From Myotis daubentonii (lineage: Eukaryota > Chordata > Mammalia > Chiroptera > Vespertilionidae): DNA of 64,000 nt. Position 1 is the stretch's first letter. Every line of letters starts with the position of its first letter. Below are positions 35,601-47,820 of this stretch, in pieces. The position numbers were made by a program, and so were the translations under genes. The stretch spans positions 65,980,787 through 66,044,786 of the forward strand of contig NC_081842.1 in assembly GCF_963259705.1 (NCBI RefSeq), given 5' to 3'. The notes below the pieces were generated by a model. It saw only the letters and a list, made by a program, of their open reading frames with translations, searched no databases and was not told the DNA's origin.

Positions 35601-37164
35601 TAAGAGCTCTGCTTTCTTAGAATCCTAATCAGACGCTTCCCCTATGACTAAAAGAACCTTCCCAGCTCTTAGCATCAAACATGGAAATTGAAGGTGAATG
35701 AGGTTCTGAAATTGTTGGAAAACTCAAGTATGGAGTTGCTGTTAGTGTTATAGATAAAGTAAACAGCAATAGTAACAACAAACAAAAAATTATACTTCTC
35801 CCTCCTTTCTCTCTAGTTCCATTTAAAAACCACCACCACTATAAAAATAGCCTAGGAAAGAGAAAATGCAATCTGTAGTTTGGGTGTATGACCATAGAGT
35901 GTATTAGTATATCTTCATTGTAGTTCCTCTGCCACACATTGAGTTATTTGTTTCTGATGTTTTTCAAAGTTCACCTTTATGTATGTCTCCTCAGCTGCTC
36001 TAATAGTGTCAGTATTTTCTCTTCATTCTCTCCTGTTATTTGAGCTCTTTTTTTCCCCTGCGTACAAAAAGGCTCTTTTCTCTAGCCATTTTGCATACAT
36101 TCTCCATTTTACTGGGACAATTGGGTGTTTCTATATGATGCCTTTTAAAGTGATAAGCTAGCAAGAAAAGATTGCAAACAATAGTTTACCCGTATCATTG
36201 AAAAATTAGCAACTGTATATTCTATATACACACACAGTGGCTGCATAAAATGAAGATTCTATTCATGCCTGATCTCTTCTGCATTTAATAGTGACTATTG
36301 CAGTGGCATCCAGGCACTTTATGTTATTTCCTCTTATTATTATTTACCACCTGATCATTCCAAAGTGCTTTTACATCAGAGAATTTCATTAGCAACCCAT
36401 TCCCTCGCTCTTTGTTTTTCTGCACCCTTGCATGTAAAAATATCAAGCAGCTATATCAGATAAATTACAGTAAAAAGATCGAGTGCTGCTGACAGGAGGT
36501 TGGGGAGAAAAATCCCAAAGCATCTCCTAAAATCTAGCTTATATTTTATAGTATCTAAATAATAATATTACAGAAATATATATACTTGAAGCACAGTGTC
36601 TACACACCTATTTATTATGGTTTCCACCATTGCAAAATCAGAAATGTGAGGTAAGCAAGGGGAATACTGTCTGCACTTCACGTATTGAGAGGTCTGAGCA
36701 ATTGTACCTATTCACTGTAGAACACTTGTAATTTTTTATTGCTTCTTGAGCTGCTGGTAGCCCAGAATTATACAAGTCAATTTATTTTAAAATCCAAAAA
36801 GTTAGTTTTATTTTTTAGCTAAAAAGATAGAGACTTGTTTATAAAAAGGTTCATTGTGATTATAGATGAAAGTGCGTGGTTGGTACCTTAACAGTTTGAT
36901 TGAATTAAAATCAAGTTCACTCTGGGGTTTCCTTCTCAGCTTTACTCCTTGCTTTCTCTTTGACTCCAAGCTAATTGCATAACCTCTGGTTGACTTGTGC
37001 CTCATCTACACAGTCAAAGTAAAATTCAGAAATGAGGTTATTAATCTTAACTAATGTAGGCTAAAACATTATTTTAAGAATTTTAGATTTTTGACTTAAG
37101 CTGATAGTAGTAAAAGCTAACAATTTTATGCACAGGCTCCTTTTATTCTTAGACAACAACCCTA
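32641..37164. other. Long unique AT-rich stretch
   Basis: No young transposon was found in 4.5 kb, and no frame has a recognisable domain. The segment 36280-36530 is less AT-rich and lacks repeat signatures, so it is a weak candidate conserved element. A shared 48-bp block (see the duplicate at 38.9 kb) begins near 37150. Confidence 0.4.
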
Positions 37165-37355
37165 ATGAAGTAGGTGCATCAGAACCATCTGGAGATGGTG
37201 AATCACCGCTTGGGCTTGTTACAACACATTGCTGGGACAGACCCCAGAGTTTCTGATTCTGAGTCTAGGAGAGATTGGTAATTTGCATTTCTAACAAGTT
37301 TCTAGGTAATGCTGGTGGGTAGGACACTTTTAAAATCACTGCACTACAATCAGAT
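37165..37355 (-). mobile_element. MER5A-type hAT-Charlie MITE
   Basis: GCATCAGAACCATCTGGAGA, CCCCAGAGTTTCTGATTCTG, AATTTGCATTTCTAACAAGT and GTAATGCTGGTGGGTAGGAC match MER5A in reverse complement. Confidence 0.75.
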
Positions 37356-38014
37356 AGCTGTGTCTTCAGTACAGAAGAGGAAACAAAGGCTAAGAGGGCC
37401 TCAGTCATGGAAGAGTGGCAGAGTGCAGAAGAAAACCTAGGGCATCTCATATAAAATCTTGTGGTCTTTGTACTATCCACATTTTTTTCTTTACTTCCAC
37501 GGCTTTTATGATTTTAATGACTTTCACTTGCCTTGAGATCCTGAGTAAAATAGCATTGTAAAGGAGTGGGAATTGGGTCTTTCCCCCTGGGATCTGGTTG
37601 CTGCTCTTATTGGATTTGTGAAAGGAGAGCGGCAGGCCATTCCAAATGTTAGTGATTAGCTGTGGTATGAAGGGCTTTTAAGGTCAGTCTTTACTTCCCT
37701 TTTGGGAATGAGAGTAATAAATTTGAGTCTTCCTTGTGTTCATTCATTATAGCCTGTAGATAGATATAAGCAGGTTCTCTTTGGGGGAATTGTAACCTAT
37801 TCTGCTGTGACAATGCTTTGTAAAAATTTCCCACATTTATGTTACTTCTACAGAAAGGCATAACAATCAAATGTGGCAAAGAGTACCTGGCAGGGCCACA
37901 GAAAAGCCATTTTAAAGAGATCGAGGACACTTGGTTTCAGTGCTGTCTTACCCTCGCACAGGTCTGCTGACCTTCATGGGAGGCCCAACAGCATAGTGCA
38001 GTGATTGGCAGTCC
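37356..38014. other. Unique DNA
   Basis: Nothing recognised. The open frames here (up to 79 codons) have no known domain. Confidence 0.4.
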
Positions 38015-38165
38015 AGCCTGCATGTTACAGTCACCCAGGGGAGCTCTGAAACAAACAACCATGTCTGGGCCCCATGCACAAGAATTTCTGATTAATTGTT
38101 CTTGGGATAGGGACTGGATATAAGTAGTTTTTAAAAGTTTTCCAGGTGATTCTAATCTGCAATTT
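38015..38165 (+). mobile_element. MER5-family hAT-Charlie remnant
   Basis: CATGTTACAGTCACCCAGGG, AAGAATTTCTGATTAATTGT and TTTTCCAGGTGATTCTAATC are in the order of MER5-family elements; the termini are degraded. Confidence 0.6.
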
Positions 38166-38179
38166 GAGTTAAGAACTAC

Positions 38180-38440
38180 TAACCTACTGGTTAAGGGCAT
38201 GGAGTTTGAAATCAGACACATATCTGAGTTCATATCTTGGCTCTTCCACTTAACTGTGAACCCTGGAACAAGTTATTTAATCTCTTTCAGATTTATTTTT
38301 CTCATTTGTAAATACAATAATAATGCTTGCCTTGTAGGCTATTTGTGAGAATTCAATGAGATGATATATTTAAATGTTTAACATAGTTCCTGGCTTGCCA
38401 TATGGATCTAATGCATGGTAGCTGTTGTTATTGTTGTAAT
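38180..38440 (-). mobile_element. MIR SINE, near full length
   Basis: CTGGTTAAGGGCATGGAGTT, TTGGCTCTTCCACTTAACTG, CTCATTTGTAAATACAATAA and TTCAATGAGATGATATATTT align with the MIR consensus in reverse complement over its whole length. Confidence 0.87.
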
Positions 38441-41169
38441 GTACATTTGGTTTCCATATCTGTAAGTGAGTAGGACACTTTAATATATGAGATGGAGGAC
38501 AAATGTCACAGAATTATCTATAGATCCTTGTCTGTCACTTTATTCACAATGTCCTGCTCAGTTCTATCACGTCCTTTCACTTCATAAATATACATATTTT
38601 GTTAGGTGCAGTCTTTGACAGACTCAAAGTTTATTACCATAGTTTACTATTTTTTATTGCTACTCTGTCCTACTCCTTTTCATTAAGACTGAAAACTTGA
38701 AAAATAAAATAAATCCACTGAAATTCCCATAGGAGGTAATGGAGGTTGATGTTTGGTTGACATATAGGCATAAGAAACAAATGGCAAAGCTTGTGTAAAC
38801 ATCTACAGATACTAACATGCCTCCTCAGTGATTGCTATTTTTCTGCCATCACCCATTCTAAGAGTTCAATCATTGGTCACTTTCATCACAGAGGAGGAAG
38901 CTCCTTAGACTACAACCCTAATGAAGTAGGTGTATCAGAACCACTTGGAGATCACTGCAGTTTGTTATTTCCCTTCATTTTCCCCGACTTCCTCTGGTAA
39001 GTCTTAAATAAAGCTAAGTGCACAGATGAGCAGTAATGACTTCTTAAGGCAGTCATGGTTTTCTAAGCCCATTTGCTATGTTTACAAGGTTATACTTTTT
39101 AGATCATTTTACAACATTAATTTTAAAAATTAGATCCTTTGGGAAAAAAATCTCCTCTTGTATCTCCCTTAAAGTATACAAATTATGTCTTTGGATGGAC
39201 AGAGAGGAATTATTTGACTGTCCAATAAAAGTACAGATGGTTCCATTTTCCTTGACTCATCTTACAGCACACATTAGTCAGGTCACATGCCTATTTCGGA
39301 ATTTTTGTAGCACTAGGTCACTTGCCGAGCTTTGGGGCACATAAAAGACTATTTGCCTGGCTTTTAAGTTTGTGGATCTTACACTGTGCCTGGCATGGAG
39401 ATAGGAAGGACATTTTTTTTCCATTAAGCTTTTTCACTGTGTTTTGAAAGGAAAAGTTGAAACAGAGTCCCTACTGAGATTTTAACGTGTTCCATGGTGG
39501 TAACCATAGGAAATAGGGAAACAGAAAAATTTTGGACAGAAGGAAGCCAAGGAGTCTATCTCAGCTTGTCCTCACCTCTCAGATACCAGTTGGATTCTAC
39601 AATATTATTTTTATCTAGGTGTATATCTAATGCTTTGTATTTCTGTAGCTTGCCTTCTGACAGAAGAGAAACATTGCTACTGATCATCATGAAAAAGATT
39701 GCTCTCTAAACCATACGCAGTTCCCTATTCTGGAAAACTCAATGGAAACATTCATTCAGATGTTAATAAAGCTAAATCATGGACCTTTTTATTTGGAAAA
39801 ATCCATTTTGATGTTTAATGGAATTCTCACAGGGTGTTAAGATAGAGCCTATGTAAACTCCAGTTAAGGAGAAAAGTACTTGTTTCACACAAAGATATAT
39901 AAACACAGTAATGGCTTTTTTCCCCCATTAAATTCAGAGTGGTTAAATTCACACAAGTGTATACACATACACACACACATCTTACACACTTATTCTCTAC
40001 CTATACTCTCTTCCCTCACCTACCCCTGTCCTTACCTGGACAATAAAAAATGCTGAAAGCTAAATCAGTCCCCATTTTTAAAAGATTTTATAATACCAAG
40101 TAAAAGTGTTTAAACACTTCCCTAAAATGTAATTATGAACATTTTGATGTATGCTTGTGTATGTGTTGTGTATGTATTGTGTGTGTGTGTTCTTTCAGTC
40201 TGCAGGGAACATATTTCAAATAGTCTCATCCGATAGAGCTCTGTTGAAAAGTCACCAGTTCATTAACATTACATCAGTGCTAATAGTTTCTATTTTTTTA
40301 TTATATGGCAGTTATTATAAATGAGATCCTAGATACCACTTTTCATTGTTACATTCGAATAGTGAAATAGAGTTAACCAAGTAGTAGTCATGGCTATTAG
40401 TAATTTTTTGATACACATTCAGTGTGGCAGCAGTTATATTTTCTTTCTCATATCCACACTAGCACCAAACCTTAAAATGAATTTTGAAAATTAAGAATTA
40501 TAAGTTTTTTAAAATGTAGCTATTACCATGTCAGAAATAATACCTCACAAGACTGCTATTAATATCATTATCAATAATCAAAATTGCCATTTCAAACTAG
40601 ATCACCCTAGATTGCATAATCCTATACTAACACAATAAAATTCGTTTTTCCTAGTCCATTTTTGAAATATAAACACCATGTACACATAGTATATGTGAAA
40701 TATCTCAGAGATACAGAACTCATAGCATGGGCATAGTCCATAAAGGCAGGGGAAGGTTTGCTTAAGGAGCCGACTGAAAGGCAGGGTGGTATATCCTCAG
40801 AATGCCTGTGCTCTGGTTCAGACATCCACCACTTAATGAGTTAACCATTGTTAAAAGGATTGAACTTCCTGTGCATTAGTTCCACATCTGGCCCAATGTC
40901 AACATAAAGCCTCCTACATTTTAATAATCTTCAAAATAATTAAGGTCTTAAAATTATTTTGAAATGGTTAATATTATATGCAAATATAGTCTGTCAAAGG
41001 TCAAGTTTTAAATGGGAATTGGAACCAAATTGCTGAGAAAAGTTTCCTTGTTCCAAATGTTAGACAAATTAAATGATGTCAAAGCCTCAAGGATTTGCAC
41101 AGTTGACAATAAACGTAGAGACAGAGAGAAGAGGCTGGCTAACTAAGGCAGTGACAGCGGATTATGTTT
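38441..41169. other. Unique AT-rich DNA
   Basis: No gene recognised. 38906-38953 nearly repeats 37150-37197. A (TG)n-like run lies at about 40160-40190. Short open frames (39078-39344, 40622-40825) have no known domain. Confidence 0.4.
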
Positions 41170-41331
41170 TATTTTTAAATTTTTTTTATTGTTGACACCA
41201 TGCAGATGCCCCCCCCCCACCCCCTTCCTTTGCCCATCTCCACCCAACCCCTGTCAGCCTTCACCACATTGTTGTCTGTGTCCATGGGCTATGCATAGAT
41301 GCATGTATGTTCTTTGGCTAATCTCTCCCAG
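41170..41331 (-). mobile_element. L1 3' UTR fragment
   Basis: TTTTTTTTATTGTTGACACC, a C-rich run (CCCCCCCCCACCCCC), ACCACATTGTTGTCTGTGTC and ATGGGCTATGCATAGATGCA are the reverse complement of a bat L1 3' end. It is heavily 5'-truncated. Confidence 0.82.
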
Positions 41332-43149
41332 AGTAGACTATGGTTTTTAAATTCATAGTTCTAAGAAATCAGAGACACTGGAATCTTTGAGGAAGCACAT
41401 AACTTAATCAAATGTGTTCAAGTCTACTGAATTCTCTACTGTTTGATGCAAAGGATCAATTGAAAGGGTTTATCTCACTATAGGAAGCTTTTGTGAGATA
41501 CAGGGATTTTGCCCTAAGGCTGTTCTCATACTTATTGTATCTCACTAGCTGATTTAAACTGCAAATTCTAGCCATATTCCTCATCTGATTCCTTGGTAGA
41601 TCATGAGTGGGCCTATGATTTTTTATTCTAACCTACTTCCCTGGCGATTTGGTTGTTGATGTCCTTGGAAACACACTTTGAAATTGTTTGCCACAGCTAT
41701 TCAATGCTCTAGCCTTTAGGTATGTAGTTTTAGGTTATGAGAAATACTGAAGGGGTTATTTAATGCTCTGTAAAGCCCCTGCAGACAGAACTTTTCATTT
41801 GTTTCAATGGAAATTCAATATCTTTGAAATTTTCTCTGTTTGTTCCTACTAAATTTGCATGTTTTAGCATTTAGGAAAGAATGCAAATAGATCTGTTTGG
41901 TCAGAATTTTTACTTAATTGGCACTATAGAATTTATTAGTTTAGAGAGTCTTTTACACATTTTGGTATTTTTTTGTCCTCTTTTTATGCATGTGCCCAGC
42001 TGTCTTGACAATACTAAAATGAATTTTAAAAGCATAAATGAACAGTTCCATTTAGTATATTTATCACATATTGTCATATGAGGTACTAATGCCATCTGAT
42101 TTAACCTCTCTAAAATCTTTGAGTCCATAAGGGTAAGCAAGAAATATCCCCATTACTGAGAAAATTTTGTCATATGAAAGAAATATCTATCTTGTTCCAC
42201 ATATTCAATCCCTTGTCATTTTACATTATAAATAAATAACAAACCAATTTGGCACATGCCCACCGATTAAAAATAAAAGTTGTCAGAGTGAGAGGAGAAA
42301 GACAAAAATATGAATTATTAATTATAATATTGAGCAGCACAAAAAAGCCTAATATGAAATAATGTCACTTAAAAGATCTTATGAAAATAAAAATAGGACC
42401 ATGATATAGTCTTTATCATACAATTTGCATTGTTGTCATTTAAACTCAGAAATTTATTTATCATATCTAGTGTATCTATATGAAATTTTATGAAAATATA
42501 TTTTAACCATGGAAAAATTGTTATTTATAGAAGGGTAGCATAAAAGAAAAGCTCCTTTATAAAGTGATACATTAAATTATCATATTGGCCATATTCTCAC
42601 ATATTATTATTTTCTAAATATCCACTACTAGAAAAAGAAAGAACGTTTTATCAGAAGAAAGAGTGATATTTTTCTTTTTAAGATGATTTTAGAAGTTAGT
42701 ATAGTTCATATTGAATGGGAGTGAATGTGTTTGTTGTTGTTTTTACCTAAATGAAGATATCAAATGATTATACATTGAATACTGGTTTATAACTAAATAT
42801 AGGTTTTCAGCAGAGTAGAGTGAGTTCTTTCCAAGAAGGGAAGATATCAAGGCATTAATAGAAATCCAGATATACAATATTTGTGACAGGTGACCATTCT
42901 TTTCCTCAACAGGCTAGCCTTTTATTTTGGATATTTTAAAAGTTTTATTTCTGATAAAGTTTCATTCGTTTCAAAAAAAAAAAAAGGTCTTAAAATGTCA
43001 TTAGGAAACAAAAGCAATTATGAAAAAATGTCCCACATTTGGAGTAATTTCATAGGAGTTATTAACATAAATTCTGAGAAAAAAATTTTTATTTGCTATT
43101 TCCATGGATATCAAGATTGGTTCTGTTTAGTAGTATTTTTATTTTAACA
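41332..43149. other. Unique AT-rich DNA
   Basis: Nothing recognised. The frames at 41881-42140 and 42890-43147 have AT-driven composition and no known domain. Confidence 0.4.
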
Positions 43150-43382
43150 CTAGAGGCCCAGTGCATGGATTTGTGCACTGTAGGGTCCCTTGGCCTGGCC
43201 TGTGCCCTCTCGCAATCTGGGACCCCTTGGGTGTGTCAGAGAGCCAGTTTTGCTCCATCCCTGCAGGCCTGATCCAGACAGGAGGGAGCCCAATCCTGTG
43301 CATTGAGGGTCTTCCCCCTAGTGGTCAGTGTGCGTCATAGCAACCAGTTGACCAGTCGCTTAGGCTTTTATATATATATATA
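43150..43382 (-). mobile_element. Helitron 1 of array, 233 bp
   Basis: The 3' terminus CTAG (43153-43150, minus strand) precedes a T, with hairpin-forming GTGCACAAATCCATGCAC. It carries the CCCCCTAGTGGTCAGTGTGC block. Its 5' end has become a (TA)n run and abuts the next element at 43383. Confidence 0.85.
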
Positions 43383-43846
43383 CTAGAGGCCCGGTGCACA
43401 AAAATTTGTGCACTCCAGGGGGGTCCCTCAGCCCGGCCTGTGCCCTCTCGCAGTCTGGGACCCCTCAGGGGATGACCACCTGCTGGCTTAGGCCCGCTCC
43501 CTGGGGGATTGGGCCTAAGATGGCAATCAGACATCCCTCTGGCAGCCCGGCAGCCCTTGGGGGATGTCCACTTGCCAGCGGGGAGCAGGCCTAAACTGCA
43601 GTCGGACATCCTTAGCGCTGCTGAGGATGCGGGAGAGGCTCCCACCACCACCGCTGTACTGGCAGCCATCAGCCTGGCTTGTGGCTGAGCAGAGCTTCTC
43701 CCATGTGAGAGCGCACTGACCACCAGAGGGCAGCTCCTGCATTGAGCGTCTTCCCCCTGGTGGTCAGTGTGTATCATAGTGACCAGTCATTCCCAGTCAT
43801 TCTGCTGTTAGGGTCAGTTTGCATATTACCCTTTTACTATATAGGA
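43383..43846 (-). mobile_element. Helitron 2 of array (type A), 464 bp
   Basis: The 3' end CTAG and hairpin GTGCACAAATTTTTGTGCAC (minus strand) lie at the left; the 5' leader TCCTATATAGTAAAAGGGTA lies at the right. It has no coding capacity. It is nearly identical to element 4. Confidence 0.9.
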
Positions 43847-44531
43847 TAGAGGCCTGGTGCACGGGTGGGGGCCGGCTGGTTTGCCCTGAAGAGTGTCCTG
43901 GATCAGGGTGGGGGTCCCGCTTGGGTGCCTGGCCAGCCTGGATGACGGGCTGATGGCTGTTTGCAGCTGGTCACACCCCCTTCAGGGTGGGGGTCCCAAC
44001 TGGGGTTCCTGGCCAGTCTGGGTGAGGGGCTGAGGGCCGTTTTCAGGCTGGCGGGTGACTGAAGCTCCCAACCTCTCCTTTTCATCTTCTTCTTTTTTTA
44101 TTTTTTATTCTGGGATTTATTTACCTTCCTTGACTGTCACTGGAGCTGAGAGCCGGCTTCAGCTCTGAGGCTGTGGCTGGCTGAAAGCATTTATCTGGGT
44201 TTGTTTAGCTTCTGTAATTGAAACACTGTTGCCATCACTGCTGCTCTGAGCTCTGAGGCCGAAGCTGGCTGAAAGCAGGTATCTGGAGCTTGTTTAGCTT
44301 CTATAATTGCAACTATGTTGCTTAGAGTGTAGCTTAGAGCAGGGGGAGGCAGGCGGGGAAGTTGGCTTCCTCCGTCACTGGAGCAAGCAAGCAAGCCTCA
44401 TGTTCGCTTCAGATGCGTGGCTGCCGGCCGCCATCTTTGTTGGCAGTTAATTTGCATATCTTGCTGATTAGCCAATGGGAAGGGTAGTGAAGTTATGGTT
44501 AATTACCATGTTTCTCTTTTATTAGATAGGA
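43847..44531 (-). mobile_element. Helitron 3 of array (type B), 685 bp
   Basis: The left edge keeps GAGGCCTGGTGCACGGG but the terminal CTAG is altered to ATAG at the junction. The 5' leader at the right is TCCTATCTAATAAAAGAGAA on the minus strand. The interior has a repeated block (GGCTGGCTGAAAGCA...TTAGCTTCT) at about 44167-44222 and 44266-44310. Its first 370 bp is nearly identical to element 5 and the rest is clearly more diverged. Confidence 0.87.
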
Positions 44532-45001
44532 CTAGAGGCCCGGTGCACAAAAATTTGTGCACTCCAGGGGGAGGGGGTTCCCTCAGCCTGGCCTGTGCCC
44601 TCTCACAGTCTGGGACCCCTCGGGGGATGACCACCTGCTGGCTTAGGCCCGCTCCCTGGGGGATTGGGCCTAAGATGGCAATCAGACATCCCTCTGGCAG
44701 CCCGGCAGCCCTTGGGGGATGTCCACTTGCCAGTGGGGAGCAGGCCTAAACTGCAGTCGGACATCCTTAGCGCTGCTGAGGATGCGGGAGAGGCTCCCAC
44801 CACCACCGCTGTACTGGCAGCCATCAGCCTGGCTTGTGGCTGAGCAGAGCTTCTCCCATGTGAGAGCGCACTGACCACCAGAGGGCAGCTCCTGCATTGA
44901 GCGTCTTCCCCCTGGTGGTCAGTGTGTATCATAGTGACCAGTCATTCCCAGTCATTCTGCTGTTAGGGTCAGTTTGCATATTACCCTTTTACTATATAGG
45001 A
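44532..45001 (-). mobile_element. Helitron 4 of array (type A copy), 470 bp
   Basis: It has the same structure as element 2, with the same interior order and the same altered right-hand junction into a type B element. By eye the two differ mainly by a few substitutions and a short G-rich indel near 44572. Confidence 0.9.
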
Positions 45002-45671
45002 TAGAGGCCTGGTGCACGGGTGGAGGCCGGCTGGTTTGCCCTGAAGAGTGTCCTGGATCAGGGTGGGGGTCCCGCTTGGGTGCCTGGCCAGCCTGGATGA
45101 CGGGCTGATGGCTGTTTGCAGCTGGTCACACCCCCTTCAGGGTGGGGGTCCCAACTGGGGTGCCTGGACAGTCTGGGTGAGGGGCTGAGGGCCGTTTTCA
45201 GGCTGGTGGGTGACTGAAGCTCCCAACCTCTCCTTTTCATCTTCTTCTTTTTTTTTTTTTATTCTGGGATTTATTTACCTTCCTTGGCTGTCACTGGAGC
45301 TGAGAGCCGGCTTCAGCTCTGAGGCTGTGGCTGGCTGAAAGCATTTATCTGGGTTTGTTTAGCTTCTATAATTGTAACTCTGTTGCCATCACTGGCACTC
45401 TAAGCTCTGAGCCCACTGTCGGCTGAAAGCAGGTTTCTGGGTTTTTTTAGCTTCTATAATTGCAACATTGTTGCATCTGGAGCTCAGAGCTAGGCTGCAG
45501 CAGGTGGGGAATCTTGGCTTCCTCTGTCACTGGAGCCTCATGTTCTCTTCAGCTGCGTGGCTGCCGGCTGCCATCTTTGTTGGCAGTTAATTTGCATATC
45601 CCACTGATTTGCCTATGGGAAGGGTAGGGAAGTTACAGTTAATTACCATGTTTCTCTATTATTAGATAGGA
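45002..45671 (-). mobile_element. Helitron 5 of array (type B copy), 670 bp
   Basis: It starts AGAGGCCTGGTGCACGGG after the same altered junction as element 3 and ends with leader TCCTATCTAATAATAGAGAA (minus strand). The left part (to about 45367) matches element 3 closely; the right part has many substitutions and indels. Confidence 0.87.
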
Positions 45672-46149
45672 CTTGAGGCCCAGTGCATGAAATTTGTGCA
45701 CGGGGTTGGGGGGGGGGGTCCCTCAACCAGGCCTGCACCCTCTTCAATTTGTCCCTCTCATAATCCAGAACCACTGTCTCCTAACTGCTCACCTGCCTTC
45801 CTCCCTGATGTCCCTAACTGCTCTCCCCTACTGGCCTGATCCCCCTAACTGCCACCTTCTCCCTTCTCCCGCAGCTCTGGCCTTCTCACCTTCTCCCCTC
45901 TTGCGTGCTGCCGGCCTTCTCCCTTCACCCTTCTCCCGCAGTGCCGCCTTCTCCCTTCTGCCTTCTCCTGCGGCACCTTCTCCCGTGGCCTCTGCAAAAG
46001 GGACTGCGGCGCTGGACCGGCCCTCACAGCCACTGCGGCTGCAGGCCTTTGGCCCTTGTAGCTCCTGTTGCTTTGTCTAGAAGGACGTCTGGAAGGATGT
46101 CTGCAAGACGTCCAGTCTAACTAACATATTACCCTTTTATTAGTATAGA
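45672..46149 (-). mobile_element. Helitron 6 of array, 478 bp
   Basis: The left edge is CTTG in place of CTAG, then hairpin GTGCACAAATTTCATGCAC (minus strand). The 5' end TCTATACTAATAAAAGGGTA at 46149 follows an A, the expected A|TC border. The interior is C/T-rich (CTTCTCCC repeats, 45850-45980) and unlike types A and B. Confidence 0.87.
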
Positions 46150-46954
46150 TAGATTCTATAAAGCTTCTTTGACTTGTATAAAGTTTGCTTGTTCCATTTC
46201 AGTTGGTTTTGTTTATCCTGTCTTGATAGTTTATTCTCTCAGGCATGATGTTATATTGCCATCTCAATTTCCTTGGCAGTATCTTTTTTTTAGTTTTTAA
46301 CTGAATTTAATGCTCATGGAAGTTGAGAAGCAGGTTCATATTCAGGCCCAAGGCAAAAAGTCACCCATCTGCTTGCATCTTTGCAATAAACCATTTGATT
46401 TTTACTTGCCTACATGAAATATTTTTTCAACTACAAAATCCCTAGAATTCTATTGAAGAAACATTTTTGTGTCATAGGATACCATGTTCCAATGTCTGCC
46501 AACATGGTGTTATAATTTTAATTTATTTTGTCAATGAATTTCTAACTTTGGCTCTTAAAAATATGTCATCCTCATTGCTATTGCCATTATCACCATGCAT
46601 TTTTTAAACATCCCATCTATATTTTTATACACAAAGATATTGTCCCTTAATGTAGGTTATGCAGTAAAGAAATAAAATACAGTAAAATGTTATACTTGTC
46701 TTATTTCTCATTATATACTTACTAGTAGTTCCCATTTGATCAGAGAACACCGTCCCTTCATTGTTATTGTCTTGTCCAAATATTCATCCAGAGGTGCCTT
46801 TCCTGGCTCCTCTCATCTTCAGAGACTGGCTTCCCATGTAAATCATGTAAGTTTCATGGCCTTCCATTTCTTTTTTTGTTTTTTTCGTTGGAGTTCACTG
46901 ATTCCCACCATTTCACAGCTGCTGTCAAAAGCTGCTCTCTCTTGGTGTGATTTA
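46150..46954. other. Unique AT-rich DNA
   Basis: Nothing recognised between the Helitron array and the mariner MITE. Confidence 0.4.
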
Positions 46955-46956
46955 TA

Positions 46957-47074
46957 CAGGGTGGGGCAAAAGTAGGTTACGGTTTGAGTAGGTGAAACAA
47001 TTTATTCTTGTATCATTATTTATTAATTGTATTGTTTTCCATATGAGCAGCTATAAACCTTTTTTCCCACCCTG
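46957..47074. mobile_element. mariner MITE, 118 bp
   Basis: Flanked by TA (46955-46956 and 47075-47076). The inverted ends are CAGGGTGGGGCAAAAGTAGG on the left and CAGGGTGGGAAAAAAGGTTT on the right. The AT-rich interior is non-coding. Confidence 0.87.
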
Positions 47075-47439
47075 TATTTAATAACATCACTTTTTGCCTA
47101 ATTTTGATAACCATTTATCTCAATAAATTCCTTATAATGTTTAGTTCTTCCTTAAGTTTTATGTTCTAAACCACTGAGTAAGGAACAAGAAAATAACAGA
47201 AGCAGTGACCACAAAAGCAAGTACAGAACGACCAAAATGAAGTGGAGCAATCCTGCCTGATGATTGTGGTGGAGGTGAAGAGATATCAACCATAGATCAT
47301 TCTGGAAGCAAAGAAAAAGAAATCTAAATAGAACATTGTTCCAAAAGGGAAAAACATGCAGTCAGTAAATTATGAGTAAAATCAGGTCATAGAAAAAATA
47401 ACCAGAAGAAAACAGCTAGCTTTTAGGTGTTGAGCAATT

Positions 47440-47518
47440 TTAATAGTTAAAGTTAATATTTATTGAGATTTTTTAAGTGCTAGGCAACATGCTAACCAAC
47501 ATTTATTTATTTATTTGT

Positions 47519-47549
<31 letters not shown>

Positions 47550-47712
47550 TTTCCTTACTTATTACAAATCTATGAGGCTAGGTATTCTTTTTATTTCCTC
47601 CATTTTACAGAAATGAAAACTGAGGCTTCAACAGTTTAAATAATTTGCCCAAGGTCACATAGGTGGGACTGTGCAGCCAGAAGAGAAACTCTTTAACCTT
47701 GATACTGGTACC
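47440..47712 (+). mobile_element. MIR SINE with internal (TTTA)n
   Basis: TTAATATTTATTGAGATTTT, GCTAGGCAACATGCTAACCA, CAGAAATGAAAACTGAGGCT and GCCCAAGGTCACATAGGTGG follow the MIR consensus. A (TTTA)n expansion sits in the middle (47502-47552) where the consensus has no such run. Confidence 0.82.
47502..47552. repeat. (TTTA)n microsatellite inside MIR
   Basis: About twelve TTTA units with one TTTG interruption. Confidence 0.95.
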
Positions 47713-47820
47713 ATTCATTAGATAGCTTTTGAAAAATGCATATATACATAATTCTTATTTGACTTCTCTGTATAGCCACTATGAAACACCTCAAGTCAGT
47801 TTCTTCTTTTGGCTTGAATT

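Noticed and set aside
43325..46120. Repeated open frames of 60-150 codons in the Helitron array
   Set aside because: The near-identical pairs simply reflect the duplicated Helitrons. The elements are non-coding, and no Rep or helicase motif is present in any frame.
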